64,000 bases of DNA, taken from assembly GCA_015066115.1 (NCBI GenBank), contig SVOZ01000007.1:27780-91779 (forward strand), in the 5' to 3' direction. Of the stretch, positions 9,095-17,215 are shown piece by piece (the first letter of the stretch is position 1; each line of letters opens with the position of its first letter). A model generated the notes under the pieces. The model saw only the letters and a program-made list of their open reading frames with translations. It made no database searches and was not told the origin of the DNA. The position numbers and the translations under genes were made by a program. This DNA comes from Oscillospiraceae bacterium (GTDB lineage Bacteria; Bacillota; Clostridia; Oscillospirales; Ruminococcaceae).

Positions 9095-10709
9095 TTTCCC
9101 TTTCTGCCTCTTTTATAGAGCTGATTATACTCTGCTTATTGTCGATAACCATAGCGTTTACCGCCGCGATTGCCGCACTGCTGTTTTCTTTATTAAAGGC
9201 TCCGTTTTTAAACAGCTCCAAAACAAACTCATTGTGTGAAAGCGCATCGAACATATTTTTCTTCTGAGCCGACACCTCAATATCAAACACAGCCGCAGAA
9301 AAATCCTCTCCGCCGTTTGATTTTACAGCAAGATAGCTTACCTTGCCGTTATCGCCTATTATGCGGAAACTGCGTTTTTCTGTGTAAAACTGGGAAATAA
9401 GCTCGATCACCATATAAATTACATCGGAAAAGGCTCTGTAAGAAGTGGTTATAGCATCTCTTGTGAGTTTGCTTCCTGCCTGCTGAAGCGCCGAGATGGC
9501 GGCATAGGCTGTAACACCTCTTGCTGTGTCGCCTTGCGAGAAATCCCTGTTTCCGATTATCTCCTTAAGCTCGCTTATTTTGTTTTCCCTGCAGGTAAGG
9601 ACCGTGCTGGGCAGGGGAGCTGCCTGAAGCGGACGGACACTGCTATCATCAACATTGCGGTCACACTCGATAAAGTCAACCGAAAGGTCAGAAAGCTTTT
9701 CTGGGTCAATTCCGCCGTCGCGCTTAATAAGAAATCTCGGTCTTGATGAGATAAGGGCGTTGCGCTCGATAAGATACTCAAGCTTGTCGATTTGTGCCTG
9801 GGCATTTTTGCCGACATCGATCATTCCCATTCCAAAAGGCGAGCCCTCAACAGGAATAAATCTGTCAATTACAAAGGGGTACATTCCGTGGTCATAAATG
9901 CCTCTGTCGCAAAGATTTTCATCTGTTTTGGTGGAATAAACCGCCTTGTCGCCGATGAGCTTTGTTAAGTGAACCACCGTTCTGCCGTTTTGGTTTTGCA
10001 CCTTTTCATAGCAGTCGATTATACAGACCCTGCCCTTTAGATCCTGCGTTCCGAAATAGCTTTTAAGGCTCATTTCTCCGCCACTATCCTTAAGATCGGC
10101 ATCGGGATAGCGGCGCCTTGCCTCTTCTAAATCGCAAAGTGAAATTACAAAAATGTACTTGCTGTCCTGAATATCCTCAATATAAGGCTGGCTGTAAAAC
10201 CTCAAAAGATCAATTTTCTTAATTGAAACATCACCGAGCCCATTTTCTAAGCTGTTATCCCAGAAAACACCGTAAATACCGCTTCCCTGCTTGAGCTTGT
10301 ACCACCATATATCCGAATAAACCGATTGAAATCCGCTCTTTTCCAAAACAAGCGGCAACACCTTGGAAAGCTCCTGCGCCTTTTGTCTGTCGCCCTCCTC
10401 GCGCTCCAAAATGAGCGGCTGAGGATAGTTGTCCATTGCCTCGGCGTGTCTGTGCCAGATGCCGTTTAAAAGATAAGAACCTGCCGGTCTGTGCGCAAAG
10501 CTGCTCTTATCCTCGCCGATTATGTACTTCCAATGGTCGCCTTTAAACCAGTTTTCGTTTTCGATAACCGTTCTGTCGGTTTTTTCCTTTGCGCGCCTAT
10601 AGCTTTCAAAGGCATTTAGCATTTGTCTGACTTCCTCTTTTGAAAGAGGCGGTGCGCTCTGTTTTTTTACCGTGATCTGATGTCCTGCAAAATTAACTGT
10701 CTTTTCCAT
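9075..10709 (-). CDS. Portal protein
   Basis: 544 residues. Forms the dodecameric ring through which DNA enters the capsid. Recognised from the N-terminal region (ENENWFKGDHWKYI, LNGIWHRHAEAMDNYPQPL), the wing/stem pattern (GSGIYGVFWDN), VDVGKNAQAQIDKLEYLIER-like helix and the DTARGVTAYAAISALQQAGS stretch typical of P22/podovirus-type portals. Located between TerL and scaffold as in tailed phages; RBS GGAGAAATGAT. Intact and full length. Exact portal subfamily not resolved. Confidence 0.85.
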   Translation of the reverse strand: MEKTVNFAGHQITVKKQSAPPLSKEEVRQMLNAFESYRRAKEKTDRTVIENENWFKGDHWKYIIGEDKSSFAHRPAGSYLLNGIWHRHAEAMDNYPQPLILEREEGDRQKAQELSKVLPLVLEKSGFQSVYSDIWWYKLKQGSGIYGVFWDNSLENGLGDVSIKKIDLLRFYSQPYIEDIQDSKYIFVISLCDLEEARRRYPDADLKDSGGEMSLKSYFGTQDLKGRVCIIDCYEKVQNQNGRTVVHLTKLIGDKAVYSTKTDENLCDRGIYDHGMYPFVIDRFIPVEGSPFGMGMIDVGKNAQAQIDKLEYLIERNALISSRPRFLIKRDGGIDPEKLSDLSVDFIECDRNVDDSSVRPLQAAPLPSTVLTCRENKISELKEIIGNRDFSQGDTARGVTAYAAISALQQAGSKLTRDAITTSYRAFSDVIYMVIELISQFYTEKRSFRIIGDNGKVSYLAVKSNGGEDFSAAVFDIEVSAQKKNMFDALSHNEFVLELFKNGAFNKENSSAAIAAVNAMVIDNKQSIISSIKEAERENDNAGK

Positions 10710-10724
10710 ATCATTTCTCCTTTT

Positions 10725-12173
10725 TTAAAATGCATAAGGGTTTGTAACCTTTGGCCGTGAAAAGAGGTCAAGCGGATCAAAGCCGCCCGACTTGTCCTTC
10801 TCCTTTGGCCTTTCGGGGTAAATCGGCTTGTACATACACATATACCGCGTTTCGTCGTAAATGTGGTCCTCGCCATCGGTGTTGATGTCCTCAACCCTGT
10901 TTATATCATAGGTGAGGGTGGGAAAGGTTCTTATAAAATCGCGGCAGGTTTTAAAAATGTACATCATTGGAATTCCGCGCTCATCAAAGCTGAGCCTGTG
11001 ATGCACCTGCATTTTGCCTGCAATTCTCTCATTATCGCCGCCCTCAAAATAAATTCCCTGCCGTTCCAAAATTGAGGCAATGCAACCGTCGCTTCCGCGG
11101 CTTTCATCGAAAATTGAGGGGTCGGCAATGCCTATTATGTGCCTGCCCTTTTCGTATTTGTCCTCGTATTTTCTTATAAGGCTTGCCACCTCATGCGGCG
11201 GCATCTTCATTCCCGTGTTAGCACGCAAGGTAAGGCCTGTAGCGCTGTCCTTTACGCTTCCGTAAATCTCGGCATACCGATAAAGCCGCCCTTCCTTGTC
11301 CTGTGCCCAGTAGCCGACAGAAAATGGTCTGCTGTAGCCCCAGTCAAGACTTCTGTATCTCTGCCAATCGTCAGGAATAACAAAGGGGTCTATAACGTGA
11401 GTAAAAAGTCTGTCGCGGTAATGCTTGGGGTCATTTACAAACTCGGCAAAGACCTGCCCTTCAAAAACATTCCAATCTCCTAAGAGCAGAGCCTTTCTGA
11501 GCGCCGGTGGCTTTTGCTCAAGCTCTATTATGTACTCTGAGTTTAGATGCGGATTGTCGGTTGCATAAGCTGGGATGTACTGCCTTGTAACATTAAACTG
11601 CCGACCTAGCACCTGCGAATAAACCGAAAATGACTGCACCTCAAATGGCGGCATAGAGTCTATAAACTGCGCCTTTACCCAGCCGTGCCCCACTCCGCCG
11701 GGATTTGTGGTAAGTCTGATTTTCGGTTTTACCTTAAGTCTTTTGGGTGCTCTTAATCTCGTTTTGAGATAGTCGTAGACTTCCTGCGTAAAGTGGGTAA
11801 GCTCGTCGATGTAAAGCCTGTGCATCTCACAGCCTTGATATTTTAAGGCATCCTGCATATTGCGGCAAAATCTAAAATGCAGGGTTGAGCCATTGTGAAA
11901 GCACATATCGTGGCTTATCTTTGAATACTTGTACAGCTCTGAGGGGACACAGCGCAGAGCCTCTGCAATAAGGGTTCGCTCAAGCTCGGGATAGCTTCTT
12001 CTGAAAATATAGGCGTCTATCCCATCGTGCTCGAGCGCGTCTATCACCGCCTCCATAACAATTGCTCGGCTCTTGCCGCCGCCTGCCGCACCGCCGTACA
12101 GCACCTCGTCGGCATTTGAGGCGTGAAAAAGCGCCTGCTTTTTTGTTGGGGTGTAGTCTAATGTGTAGTTCAA
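10725..12173 (-). CDS. Terminase large subunit (ATPase-nuclease packaging motor)
   Basis: 482 residues. Pumps DNA into the procapsid and cuts it. Walker A is GGAAGGGKS (residues 27-35), Walker B LYIDE with catalytic E124, the coupling motif TTNPGG (155-160). The C-terminal RNase H-like nuclease has RSLDWGY (D277), IGIADPSIFD and HIYDETRY carrying the other acidic residues. All motor and nuclease residues seem present, so packaging should be functional. The start overlaps the preceding gene's stop by 4 bases (ATGA). Whether it packages headfuls from non-specific DNA or a defined site is not readable. Confidence 0.95.
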   Translation of the reverse strand: MNYTLDYTPTKKQALFHASNADEVLYGGAAGGGKSRAIVMEAVIDALEHDGIDAYIFRRSYPELERTLIAEALRCVPSELYKYSKISHDMCFHNGSTLHFRFCRNMQDALKYQGCEMHRLYIDELTHFTQEVYDYLKTRLRAPKRLKVKPKIRLTTNPGGVGHGWVKAQFIDSMPPFEVQSFSVYSQVLGRQFNVTRQYIPAYATDNPHLNSEYIIELEQKPPALRKALLLGDWNVFEGQVFAEFVNDPKHYRDRLFTHVIDPFVIPDDWQRYRSLDWGYSRPFSVGYWAQDKEGRLYRYAEIYGSVKDSATGLTLRANTGMKMPPHEVASLIRKYEDKYEKGRHIIGIADPSIFDESRGSDGCIASILERQGIYFEGGDNERIAGKMQVHHRLSFDERGIPMMYIFKTCRDFIRTFPTLTYDINRVEDINTDGEDHIYDETRYMCMYKPIYPERPKEKDKSGGFDPLDLFSRPKVTNPYAF

Positions 12174-12424
12174 CCTCCTTCCACCTCGTCCTTTGCCCTC
12201 GGTACACTATGGGTTACTATAATTGTGCCTGCGCCCTCATCCCTTTGCCCTTTGCCGAATTTTTCAACAAGCGTTCCAAGCGCTGAAGCTATCTGATTTA
12301 TGGGCGCCTCATCAAGCTTCTCGGGGCGGGACAGCTCCTTCATATAAAGCTTTATAAGCTTTTGCGCCCGCGCTCTGTTTTTTTCAATCAAATCGTTTTT
12401 TTCGTTTTTTCTCGCCTCTGCCAT
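12170..12424 (-). CDS. Small protein in terminase-small-subunit position
   Basis: 84 residues, mostly helical and charged (IEKNRARAQKLIKLYMKEL, then INQIASALGTLVEKFG), overlapping terL by 4 bases. Position and size suggest a small terminase subunit or its oligomerisation domain. I do not see a helix-turn-helix DNA-binding domain, which would be unusual for a site-specific packaging protein and would fit non-specific packaging. The call is positional. Confidence 0.5.
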   Translation of the reverse strand: MAEARKNEKNDLIEKNRARAQKLIKLYMKELSRPEKLDEAPINQIASALGTLVEKFGKGQRDEGAGTIIVTHSVPRAKDEVEGG

Positions 12425-12437
12425 TTTTTCACCACCT

Positions 12438-12632
12438 TTAATATTTCTTCATCATATTGACAGAATCCCACATATCATCTATCTCCTGATTTAAAAGTGC
12501 AATTCTTATGTAAAGCTCGTCGCGGTGACCGCCGTCAAGACAGTAAAGCTCGCTTGTAAGCTCCTGCACCCTCTTTTCCAGCCTGCGTATCTGCACCTTG
12601 TACTGCTCTATAAGCTCTGTCATACTGCTCAA
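12438..12632 (-). CDS. Small coiled-coil protein, first gene of the phage-derived cluster
   Basis: 64 residues, almost entirely a charged heptad coiled coil (IRRLEKRVQELTSELYCL). A TTG at 12632 is the likely start because AGGGAGG lies about 9 bases upstream; the ATG three codons later is too far from it. No recognised family. It lies 13 bases ahead of the TerS-position gene and may be a structural, regulatory or packaging accessory protein. Confidence 0.5.
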   Translation of the reverse strand: MSSMTELIEQYKVQIRRLEKRVQELTSELYCLDGGHRDELYIRIALLNQEIDDMWDSVNMMKKY

Positions 12633-12712
12633 GTTACGTCGCCTCCCTGCGTTTTCTGTAATTTAATCTTAATACACAAAAATGACCTATAGTGGAAATT
12701 CTTGAAAAATTA

Positions 12713-12741
12713 TTGCAGAAAAGAGGCAGTTGTGCTAAAAT
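12713..12741 (+). promoter_or_regulatory. sigma-A promoter for the RluA-family synthase gene
   Basis: TTGCAG (12713-12718), 17-base spacer, TAAAAT (12736-12741) preceded by a TGTG extension. The minus strand of this divergent region (12633-12712) shows no good sigma-A promoter for the phage-derived cluster. Confidence 0.75.
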
Positions 12742-12771
12742 ATTTTTATTGTTACTAAAGGAGGAAGAAGC

Positions 12772-13722
12772 GTGCGCGAGATCACAATTGAAAAAAACGA
12801 TGCTGATCAGAGGCTTGATAAGTTTCTTTCAAAAGCTCTCTGCAAAATGCCGCTTTCTGCCCTTCACAAGTCGATAAGAAAAGGCAGAGTTCGGGTAAAC
12901 GGCAAAAAGGTTACCGACTGCCGCTACATCCTTTCAAAGGGCGAAGTCCTTTCCCTTTATATAAACGATGAGTTTTTCGCCTCCGAGCCTACAAAGTTTG
13001 ATTTCCTCTCGGTTAAAGGCGAGGTTGATGTAGTTTACGAGGATGAAAATATCCTGCTTGTAAACAAGCCTGCTTCCATTGCTGTTCACGATTTTGATGG
13101 CGGCGGAAGCGACACACTTATAAACCGAATTATCCGCTATCTTTACGACAAAAAGGAATACGATCCCGAAAAAGAAGCCTCGTTTGAGCCGGCTCTTTGC
13201 AATCGAATTGACAGAAACACCTGCGGAATTGTTATAGCGGCTAAAAACGCCGAGGCTCTGCGTATTATGAATGAGCAAATAAAACTTCATAGAGTCGAGA
13301 AAAAATATTTGTGTTTGGTTCATGGTGCGCCGCCCAAAAAGAGCGACGAGGTAACCCTTTATCTTAAAAAGCTTGCCGACAAAAACTTAGTTCTTGTAAG
13401 CCAAAAACAAAAACCCGATTATAAAACGGCAATTTCTATTTACAAAACGCTCCAAACAAAAAAAGGCTACTCCCTTTTGGAAGTAACCTTAAAAACAGGC
13501 AGGACCCACCAGATAAGAGCAACCCTGTCGCACCTCGGCTGTGCCATAGTGGGCGACGGAAAGTACGGCAAAAGCTACGCTGCCGACAAAGCGGCAGGCT
13601 TTCCATATCAGGCGCTCTGCTCATATTATGTTAAATTTAATTTTGAGGAAGGCAGCAGCCTCTTTTATCTTAACGGCAAAAGCTTTACCGTTTCTAAAAT
13701 ATGGTTTAAGGACAAATTTTAA
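12772..13722 (+). CDS. RluA-family 23S rRNA pseudouridine synthase
   Basis: Isomerises specific uridines in RNA to pseudouridine. 316 residues starting at GTG 12772 (RBS AAAGGAGGAAG). N-terminal S4 RNA-binding domain (residues ~12-65), then the catalytic domain with NRIDRNTCGI carrying the catalytic Asp, KKYLCLVHG, and the C-terminal GRTHQIRATLSHLGCAIVGD motif. Members RluC, RluD and RluA differ in target and cannot be separated by eye. First gene of a plus-strand pair with the DUF554 protein. Confidence 0.92.
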   Translation: MREITIEKNDADQRLDKFLSKALCKMPLSALHKSIRKGRVRVNGKKVTDCRYILSKGEVLSLYINDEFFASEPTKFDFLSVKGEVDVVYEDENILLVNKPASIAVHDFDGGGSDTLINRIIRYLYDKKEYDPEKEASFEPALCNRIDRNTCGIVIAAKNAEALRIMNEQIKLHRVEKKYLCLVHGAPPKKSDEVTLYLKKLADKNLVLVSQKQKPDYKTAISIYKTLQTKKGYSLLEVTLKTGRTHQIRATLSHLGCAIVGDGKYGKSYAADKAAGFPYQALCSYYVKFNFEEGSSLFYLNGKSFTVSKIWFKDKF

Positions 13723-13737
13723 AAACAAGGTGATAAA

Positions 13738-14478
13738 ATGCACGGACTTGGAACTTTAATCAACGTAATCGCAATTTTGGCAGGCGGCTTTATAGGTCTT
13801 TTTGTTAAAAAAGGTCTCAACCAAAAGCTGCTTGATTCGGTTATGAAAGCTATCGGCGTTGCCGTTATGTTTGTTGGAATAAGCGGCGCTTTAACAGGTC
13901 TTTTAAAGATAACCGAGGGCGGCGCCATTGAAACGAGCGGCACAATGCTTATGATAGTTTCGCTCATCCTCGGCACATTCATAGGAGAGCTTTTGAAAAT
14001 CGAGGACAGGCTTGAAAGCATCGGCGAAAAGCTTAAAGGCGCCGTAAAAGCAAAGGACGGCGGAAACTTTGTTGAAGGCTTTGTTACCACCACCCTTATT
14101 TTCTGTGTCGGCGCAATGGCAATAGTAGGCTCGCTTGAGGATGGACTTACAGGTGATTTTTCTATGCTTGCGGCAAAGAGTGTGCTCGACGGCATTATGG
14201 CAATAATCGTTGCCTCAACTATGGGAATAGGCGTTCTCTTTTCTGCAATCCCGGTGCTTTTATATCAAGGCGCCATTACCCTTTTAGCCGAATTTATCTC
14301 TCCCATATTAAGCAACGAGCTTGTTTTAAACCTTTCTTACATAGGCTCAGCCCTCATTTTCGGAATCGGAGTAAATCAGGTGTTTGGCAAAAAAATAAAG
14401 ACGGGAAATATGCTCCCCGCCCTTTTGATCCCCATTGTTTACGAGCTTTTTAACAAGCTAATTTTGCCCCTGTTTTAA
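13738..14478 (+). CDS. DUF554 family membrane protein (YdfK-like)
   Basis: 246 residues with about seven hydrophobic segments. The start GLGTLINVIAILAGGFIGL and the glycine-rich helices, including LIFCVGAMAIVGSLEDGL, match DUF554 inner-membrane proteins, whose transport substrate is unknown. RBS AAGGTG overlaps the end of the upstream synthase operon (16-base gap), and the gene ends at a terminator, forming a two-gene unit. Confidence 0.88.
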   Translation: MHGLGTLINVIAILAGGFIGLFVKKGLNQKLLDSVMKAIGVAVMFVGISGALTGLLKITEGGAIETSGTMLMIVSLILGTFIGELLKIEDRLESIGEKLKGAVKAKDGGNFVEGFVTTTLIFCVGAMAIVGSLEDGLTGDFSMLAAKSVLDGIMAIIVASTMGIGVLFSAIPVLLYQGAITLLAEFISPILSNELVLNLSYIGSALIFGIGVNQVFGKKIKTGNMLPALLIPIVYELFNKLILPLF

Positions 14479-14490
14479 TTAGTAAAAAGC

Positions 14491-14520
14491 AAGGACGGCA
14501 TGCGCCGTCCTTTTTTATTT
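14491..14520 (+). terminator. Intrinsic terminator after DUF554 gene
   Basis: AAGGACGG pairs with CCGTCCTT around loop CATGCG, followed by TTTTTATTT. Its tail overlaps the 3' end of the convergent queT gene. Confidence 0.9.
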
Positions 14521-15042
14521 GCCTAAATATTTTTCAAAATAGCCTCTGCTGCCCTTTAAAAGCAGATTGCCGCCGAGATAGCAGGCGATAGCCTGACCTA
14601 AGGCTATATAAGCCGCGCTTATAATAAACACCATAAAATCGGGTTTTCCCGAAACTATAAATGTGAGCTCAGCGCCGATAAACAATGCATTAAAAACAAC
14701 GGGCGGAAGCGGAGCTAAGGCATAAAGCGCGCCACCGTGCACTTTTTTGCCAATATAGGCGGTGCACAATGCCGCTAAAAGAGTTGCCGCGCTTCCGACA
14801 AAGGCATCAATAACCCCAAGCGGATTTGCTCCCATAATAAATCCAATTATATTTGAAATAAAACAGCCCAAGGTAAGCCCCGCAGTTGCCGCAGGGCAAA
14901 CCGCCGGCAAAACTGTGAGCGCCTCGCTTATTCTTATCTGAACAGGGCCAAAGCTTAAAGGCGCGGCAATAAGAGTTAGCGCTGTGTAAAGCGCCGCAAT
15001 TATCGCGCCAATGCAAAGGCTTTTTACAAAACTTTTCCTCAT
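14515..15042 (-). CDS. queT: QueT family transporter (queuosine precursor ECF-type substrate protein)
   Basis: Membrane protein of about six helices; LYTALTLIAAPLSFGPVQIR and SEALTVLPAVCPAATAGL are the QueT hallmarks. QueT proteins are S-components thought to import queuosine precursors through the energy-coupling factor module. The ATG at 15042 has GGAGAAG six bases upstream; a TTG at 15099 with its own GGAG is an alternative adding 19 residues. QueT genes often follow preQ1 riboswitches, but I could not fit a preQ1 aptamer to the 120-base leader here. Weak promoter candidate: TATAAT at 15164-15169 (minus). Confidence 0.85.
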   Translation of the reverse strand: MRKSFVKSLCIGAIIAALYTALTLIAAPLSFGPVQIRISEALTVLPAVCPAATAGLTLGCFISNIIGFIMGANPLGVIDAFVGSAATLLAALCTAYIGKKVHGGALYALAPLPPVVFNALFIGAELTFIVSGKPDFMVFIISAAYIALGQAIACYLGGNLLLKGSRGYFEKYLGK

Positions 15043-15171
15043 TTTCTTCTCCAAAACTTTAGTTTTTCTAATTATATCCCTTTTTGCGCCTTTTTTCAAG
15101 CACGCTCCTTGCGATAATTAAAAAAATATTCACATCCGCTTAACACATTTTGGAAAGATTAAGATTATAAT

Positions 15172-15283
15172 AAAATTACACTTTAAGCTTAACCGCAAGA
15201 GTTTAAGGTGTCAAGGATCTTTTTCATGATGCCCCCTTGGGGCATCGGCGCACATCGGTTCACCCTCCCGATGTGCGTTTTTT
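15172..15283 (+). ncRNA. Candidate terminated small RNA or attenuator leader upstream of cca
   Basis: Downstream of a TATAAT (15166-15171) with no good -35, the plus strand holds a CUUUAA/UUAAGG pairing, a hairpin GATGCCCC (15228-15235)/GGGGCATC (15239-15246), then a strong terminator CGCACATCGG (15249-15258)/CCGATGTGCG (15268-15277) with six Ts. The cca start is 60 bases further on. It could be an independent small RNA or a leader attenuating cca. No known riboswitch class was recognised. Confidence 0.45.
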
Positions 15284-15344
15284 CTTTTTTGTTGTCTTTT
15301 TCTTTAAAATGAATTATACTTTATGTAGGAAAGAGGTGACGCGT

Positions 15345-16532
15345 GTGAAACTGCCCGATTATGTTAAAAAAGCTATCCAAATTTTAGAGCAGAACGGCTT
15401 TGACGCCTACGTTGTGGGCGGATGCGTGCGTAATTTTCTTTTGGGTGAGCCTGTTTCTGATTACGATATAACAACTTCTGCCCTGCCCGAGCAAATAAAG
15501 GCGGCATTTAGCGCCTACCCTGTTATAGAAACAGGCATCTCACACGGCACCGTTACGGTTTTAATCCATAACAATCCGCTTGAAATAACCACCTTCAGAG
15601 AGGACCAGGGCTACAGCGACCATCGCCGACCCGACTCTGTAAACTTTTCAAAAAGCCTTGAGGGTGACCTTAAGCGCCGCGATTTCACGGTAAATTCCCT
15701 TGCCTTTAACGAAAGAAGCGGCATAGTTGACCTTTTTGGCGGCAAAAGTGACCTTGAAAAAGGCCTTCTTCGCTGTGTCGGGGATGCAGACGAGCGCTTT
15801 AATGAAGACGCACTTCGCATTTTGCGCGCCCTTCGCTTTGCCTCTGTGTACGGCTTTTGCATAGAAGAGAAAACCGCCGCCTCTATAATAAAAAGCCATC
15901 CACTTCTCTCTTATGTTTCAAAAGAACGCATATTAAGCGAGCTTAAAAAACTGATTTGCGGAAAAAATGCTGAGGGCGTTCTTTTGGATTTTTGCAAGGT
16001 TATCTGTTTTATTTTACCTCAGCTTAAAACAAATGCTGCAGATTATAAAAAAGCGGTCAGCTCGCTTTGCCGCCTGCAAAGCGACTTTTCTCTGCGCTTT
16101 GCCGCCCTCTTTTGTTTTGTCGGTGAGCCTAATGCAAAAGAGGCCCTTAAAAGCCTTAAGTGTAACAAGAAAACCGAAATAGAGGTCTGCCTGCTTCTTG
16201 AATTTTTAAATGCGCCGATCAACACCAAGGCGGACATAAAAAGTCTTTTATCGATTTTTGGAAAAGAGCAGTTTTCTTCACTGCTTGCCCTAAAAAGAGC
16301 CGTTTTAAACGCTGACACAGCTTTAGCGCAGGCCTATGCAGAGGAAATTCTGCAGAACAACGAATGCTACTGTCTTTCACAGCTTGCCGTTTCGGGCGCC
16401 GACCTTTTAAAGTTAGGCTTTAAAGGAAAAGAAATAGGAGCCGTTCTTAAATTACTGCTTGATGCTGTAATTTCCGAAAAGCTCCCAAACGATTTTAACA
16501 CACTTATAGAACATGCAAAAGAGCAGGCATAG
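15345..16532 (+). CDS. cca: CCA tRNA nucleotidyltransferase
   Basis: Adds or repairs the 3' CCA of tRNAs. The GTG at 15345 (AGAGGTGA upstream) gives 395 residues; the open frame extends further 5' through the terminator hairpin and is not the start. Class II nucleotidyltransferase motifs: VVGGCVRNFLLGEP, DYDITTSALPEQI with catalytic Asps, KRRDFTVNSLAFN, and GDADERFNEDALRILRALRF. The C-terminal half is helical, with an HD-like region less conserved. Many tRNA genes here encode CCA, so its role would be repair plus maturation of non-CCA genes. Confidence 0.93.
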   Translation: MKLPDYVKKAIQILEQNGFDAYVVGGCVRNFLLGEPVSDYDITTSALPEQIKAAFSAYPVIETGISHGTVTVLIHNNPLEITTFREDQGYSDHRRPDSVNFSKSLEGDLKRRDFTVNSLAFNERSGIVDLFGGKSDLEKGLLRCVGDADERFNEDALRILRALRFASVYGFCIEEKTAASIIKSHPLLSYVSKERILSELKKLICGKNAEGVLLDFCKVICFILPQLKTNAADYKKAVSSLCRLQSDFSLRFAALFCFVGEPNAKEALKSLKCNKKTEIEVCLLLEFLNAPINTKADIKSLLSIFGKEQFSSLLALKRAVLNADTALAQAYAEEILQNNECYCLSQLAVSGADLLKLGFKGKEIGAVLKLLLDAVISEKLPNDFNTLIEHAKEQA

Positions 16533-16545
16533 CCTGCTCTTTTTT
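16518..16545. terminator. Bidirectional terminator between cca and HAD gene
   Basis: AAAGAGCAGGC and GCCTGCTCTTT pair around ATA, with T runs on both strands. The cca stop codon lies in the loop. Confidence 0.9.
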
Positions 16546-17203
16546 ACTTAAATTCTTTTGCTATTTTAACAATTTCAGATGGGTGCTCAATTATAAAGTC
16601 GGCCCCTGCGCCTTCAAGCTCGGCACGTGAGCGAAAGCCCCAGAGCACTCCGATCGAGGTAAGAGAGGCGTTCTTGGCAGTTTTAATATCAGTAGCGGTG
16701 TCGCCTATGTAGAGGCACTCTTCTTTTTTGGCACCCATTTCCTCTAAAATATCATAAACTCCTGCAGGGTCGGGCTTTAAGGCGATGCCATCTCTTGCTC
16801 CGTAGCAAACATCAATAAGTCCCTCTTTAAAAAGCGCCTTGGATACCTTGCCTGCAGTAACGTCGGGCTTATTTGAAAGTATCGCAGTTTTTACACCCAT
16901 CTCTTTAAGGGCAGAGAGCATCTCGATAACGCCCTCATAAGCCTCGGTTAAATAAAGAAAATCATTGTCATAGGTGGTGTTGTACTCCTTGTACACCTTT
17001 TCAAGCTGCTCGGCATTTCCATTAACCTCGGCTATCATTCTCTCAACTAAAACTCTGGCGCCGTTTCCCACAAGGATTTTATAGCGCTCCTTGTCGATAG
17101 AAGGCAGGCCATAAAGATTTAAAGCGCGGTTTGCAAAATATGAAATGGAAGAAATGGTGTCAACAACCGTTCCGTCCATATCGAAAATACATAATTTAAG
17201 CAT
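16544..17203 (-). CDS. HAD-superfamily hydrolase, phosphoglycolate-phosphatase-like
   Basis: 219 residues. HAD motifs: DMDGTVVDT (nucleophile and acid Asps, residues 8-16), ILSNKPD (motif II), K in LKPDPAG (motif III), IGDTATDIKTA (motif IV). A helical C1 cap occupies residues 17-85, as in Gph/PGP phosphatases. Substrate not determinable: phosphoglycolate, pyrophosphate (PpaX) or other small phosphates. Last gene of a three-gene minus-strand unit with two EamA transporters. Confidence 0.85.
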   Translation of the reverse strand: MLKLCIFDMDGTVVDTISSISYFANRALNLYGLPSIDKERYKILVGNGARVLVERMIAEVNGNAEQLEKVYKEYNTTYDNDFLYLTEAYEGVIEMLSALKEMGVKTAILSNKPDVTAGKVSKALFKEGLIDVCYGARDGIALKPDPAGVYDILEEMGAKKEECLYIGDTATDIKTAKNASLTSIGVLWGFRSRAELEGAGADFIIEHPSEIVKIAKEFK

Positions 17204-17215
17204 AAAATTCTCCTA

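Larger units (their letters stand above)
3551..12632 (-). mobile_element. Phage-derived particle-forming gene cluster without tail, integration or replication genes (GTA-like candidate)
   Basis: Twelve head-to-tail minus-strand genes encode DNA packaging (TerS-position protein, TerL), portal, scaffold, N4-gp56/P22-type coat, an adaptor, a propeller-like protein and a lysis cassette (XhlA-like, holin, M23 endolysin). Every gene is open and most overlap or lie within a few tens of bases. I see no integrase, excisionase, repressor, replication protein, tape measure, major tail protein, tailspike or flanking direct repeat. Base composition and RBS style resemble the neighbours. It sits between rpoD and an RluA-family gene. 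A normal prophage, even a podovirus, would be larger; a decayed prophage would show broken genes. A gene transfer agent or other domesticated capsid system is the favoured inference. Confidence 0.7.

Noticed and set aside
3551..12632. Ordinary complete prophage or ordinary prophage remnant
   Set aside because: No integrase, repressor, replication or tail genes and no flanking repeats, yet all head, packaging and lysis genes are intact; neither an active prophage nor a decaying one fits.
15100..15170. preQ1 riboswitch upstream of queT
   Set aside because: Searched the minus-strand leader for the preQ1 aptamer pattern (stem plus A-rich tail with CTAA-like end) and could not fit it.
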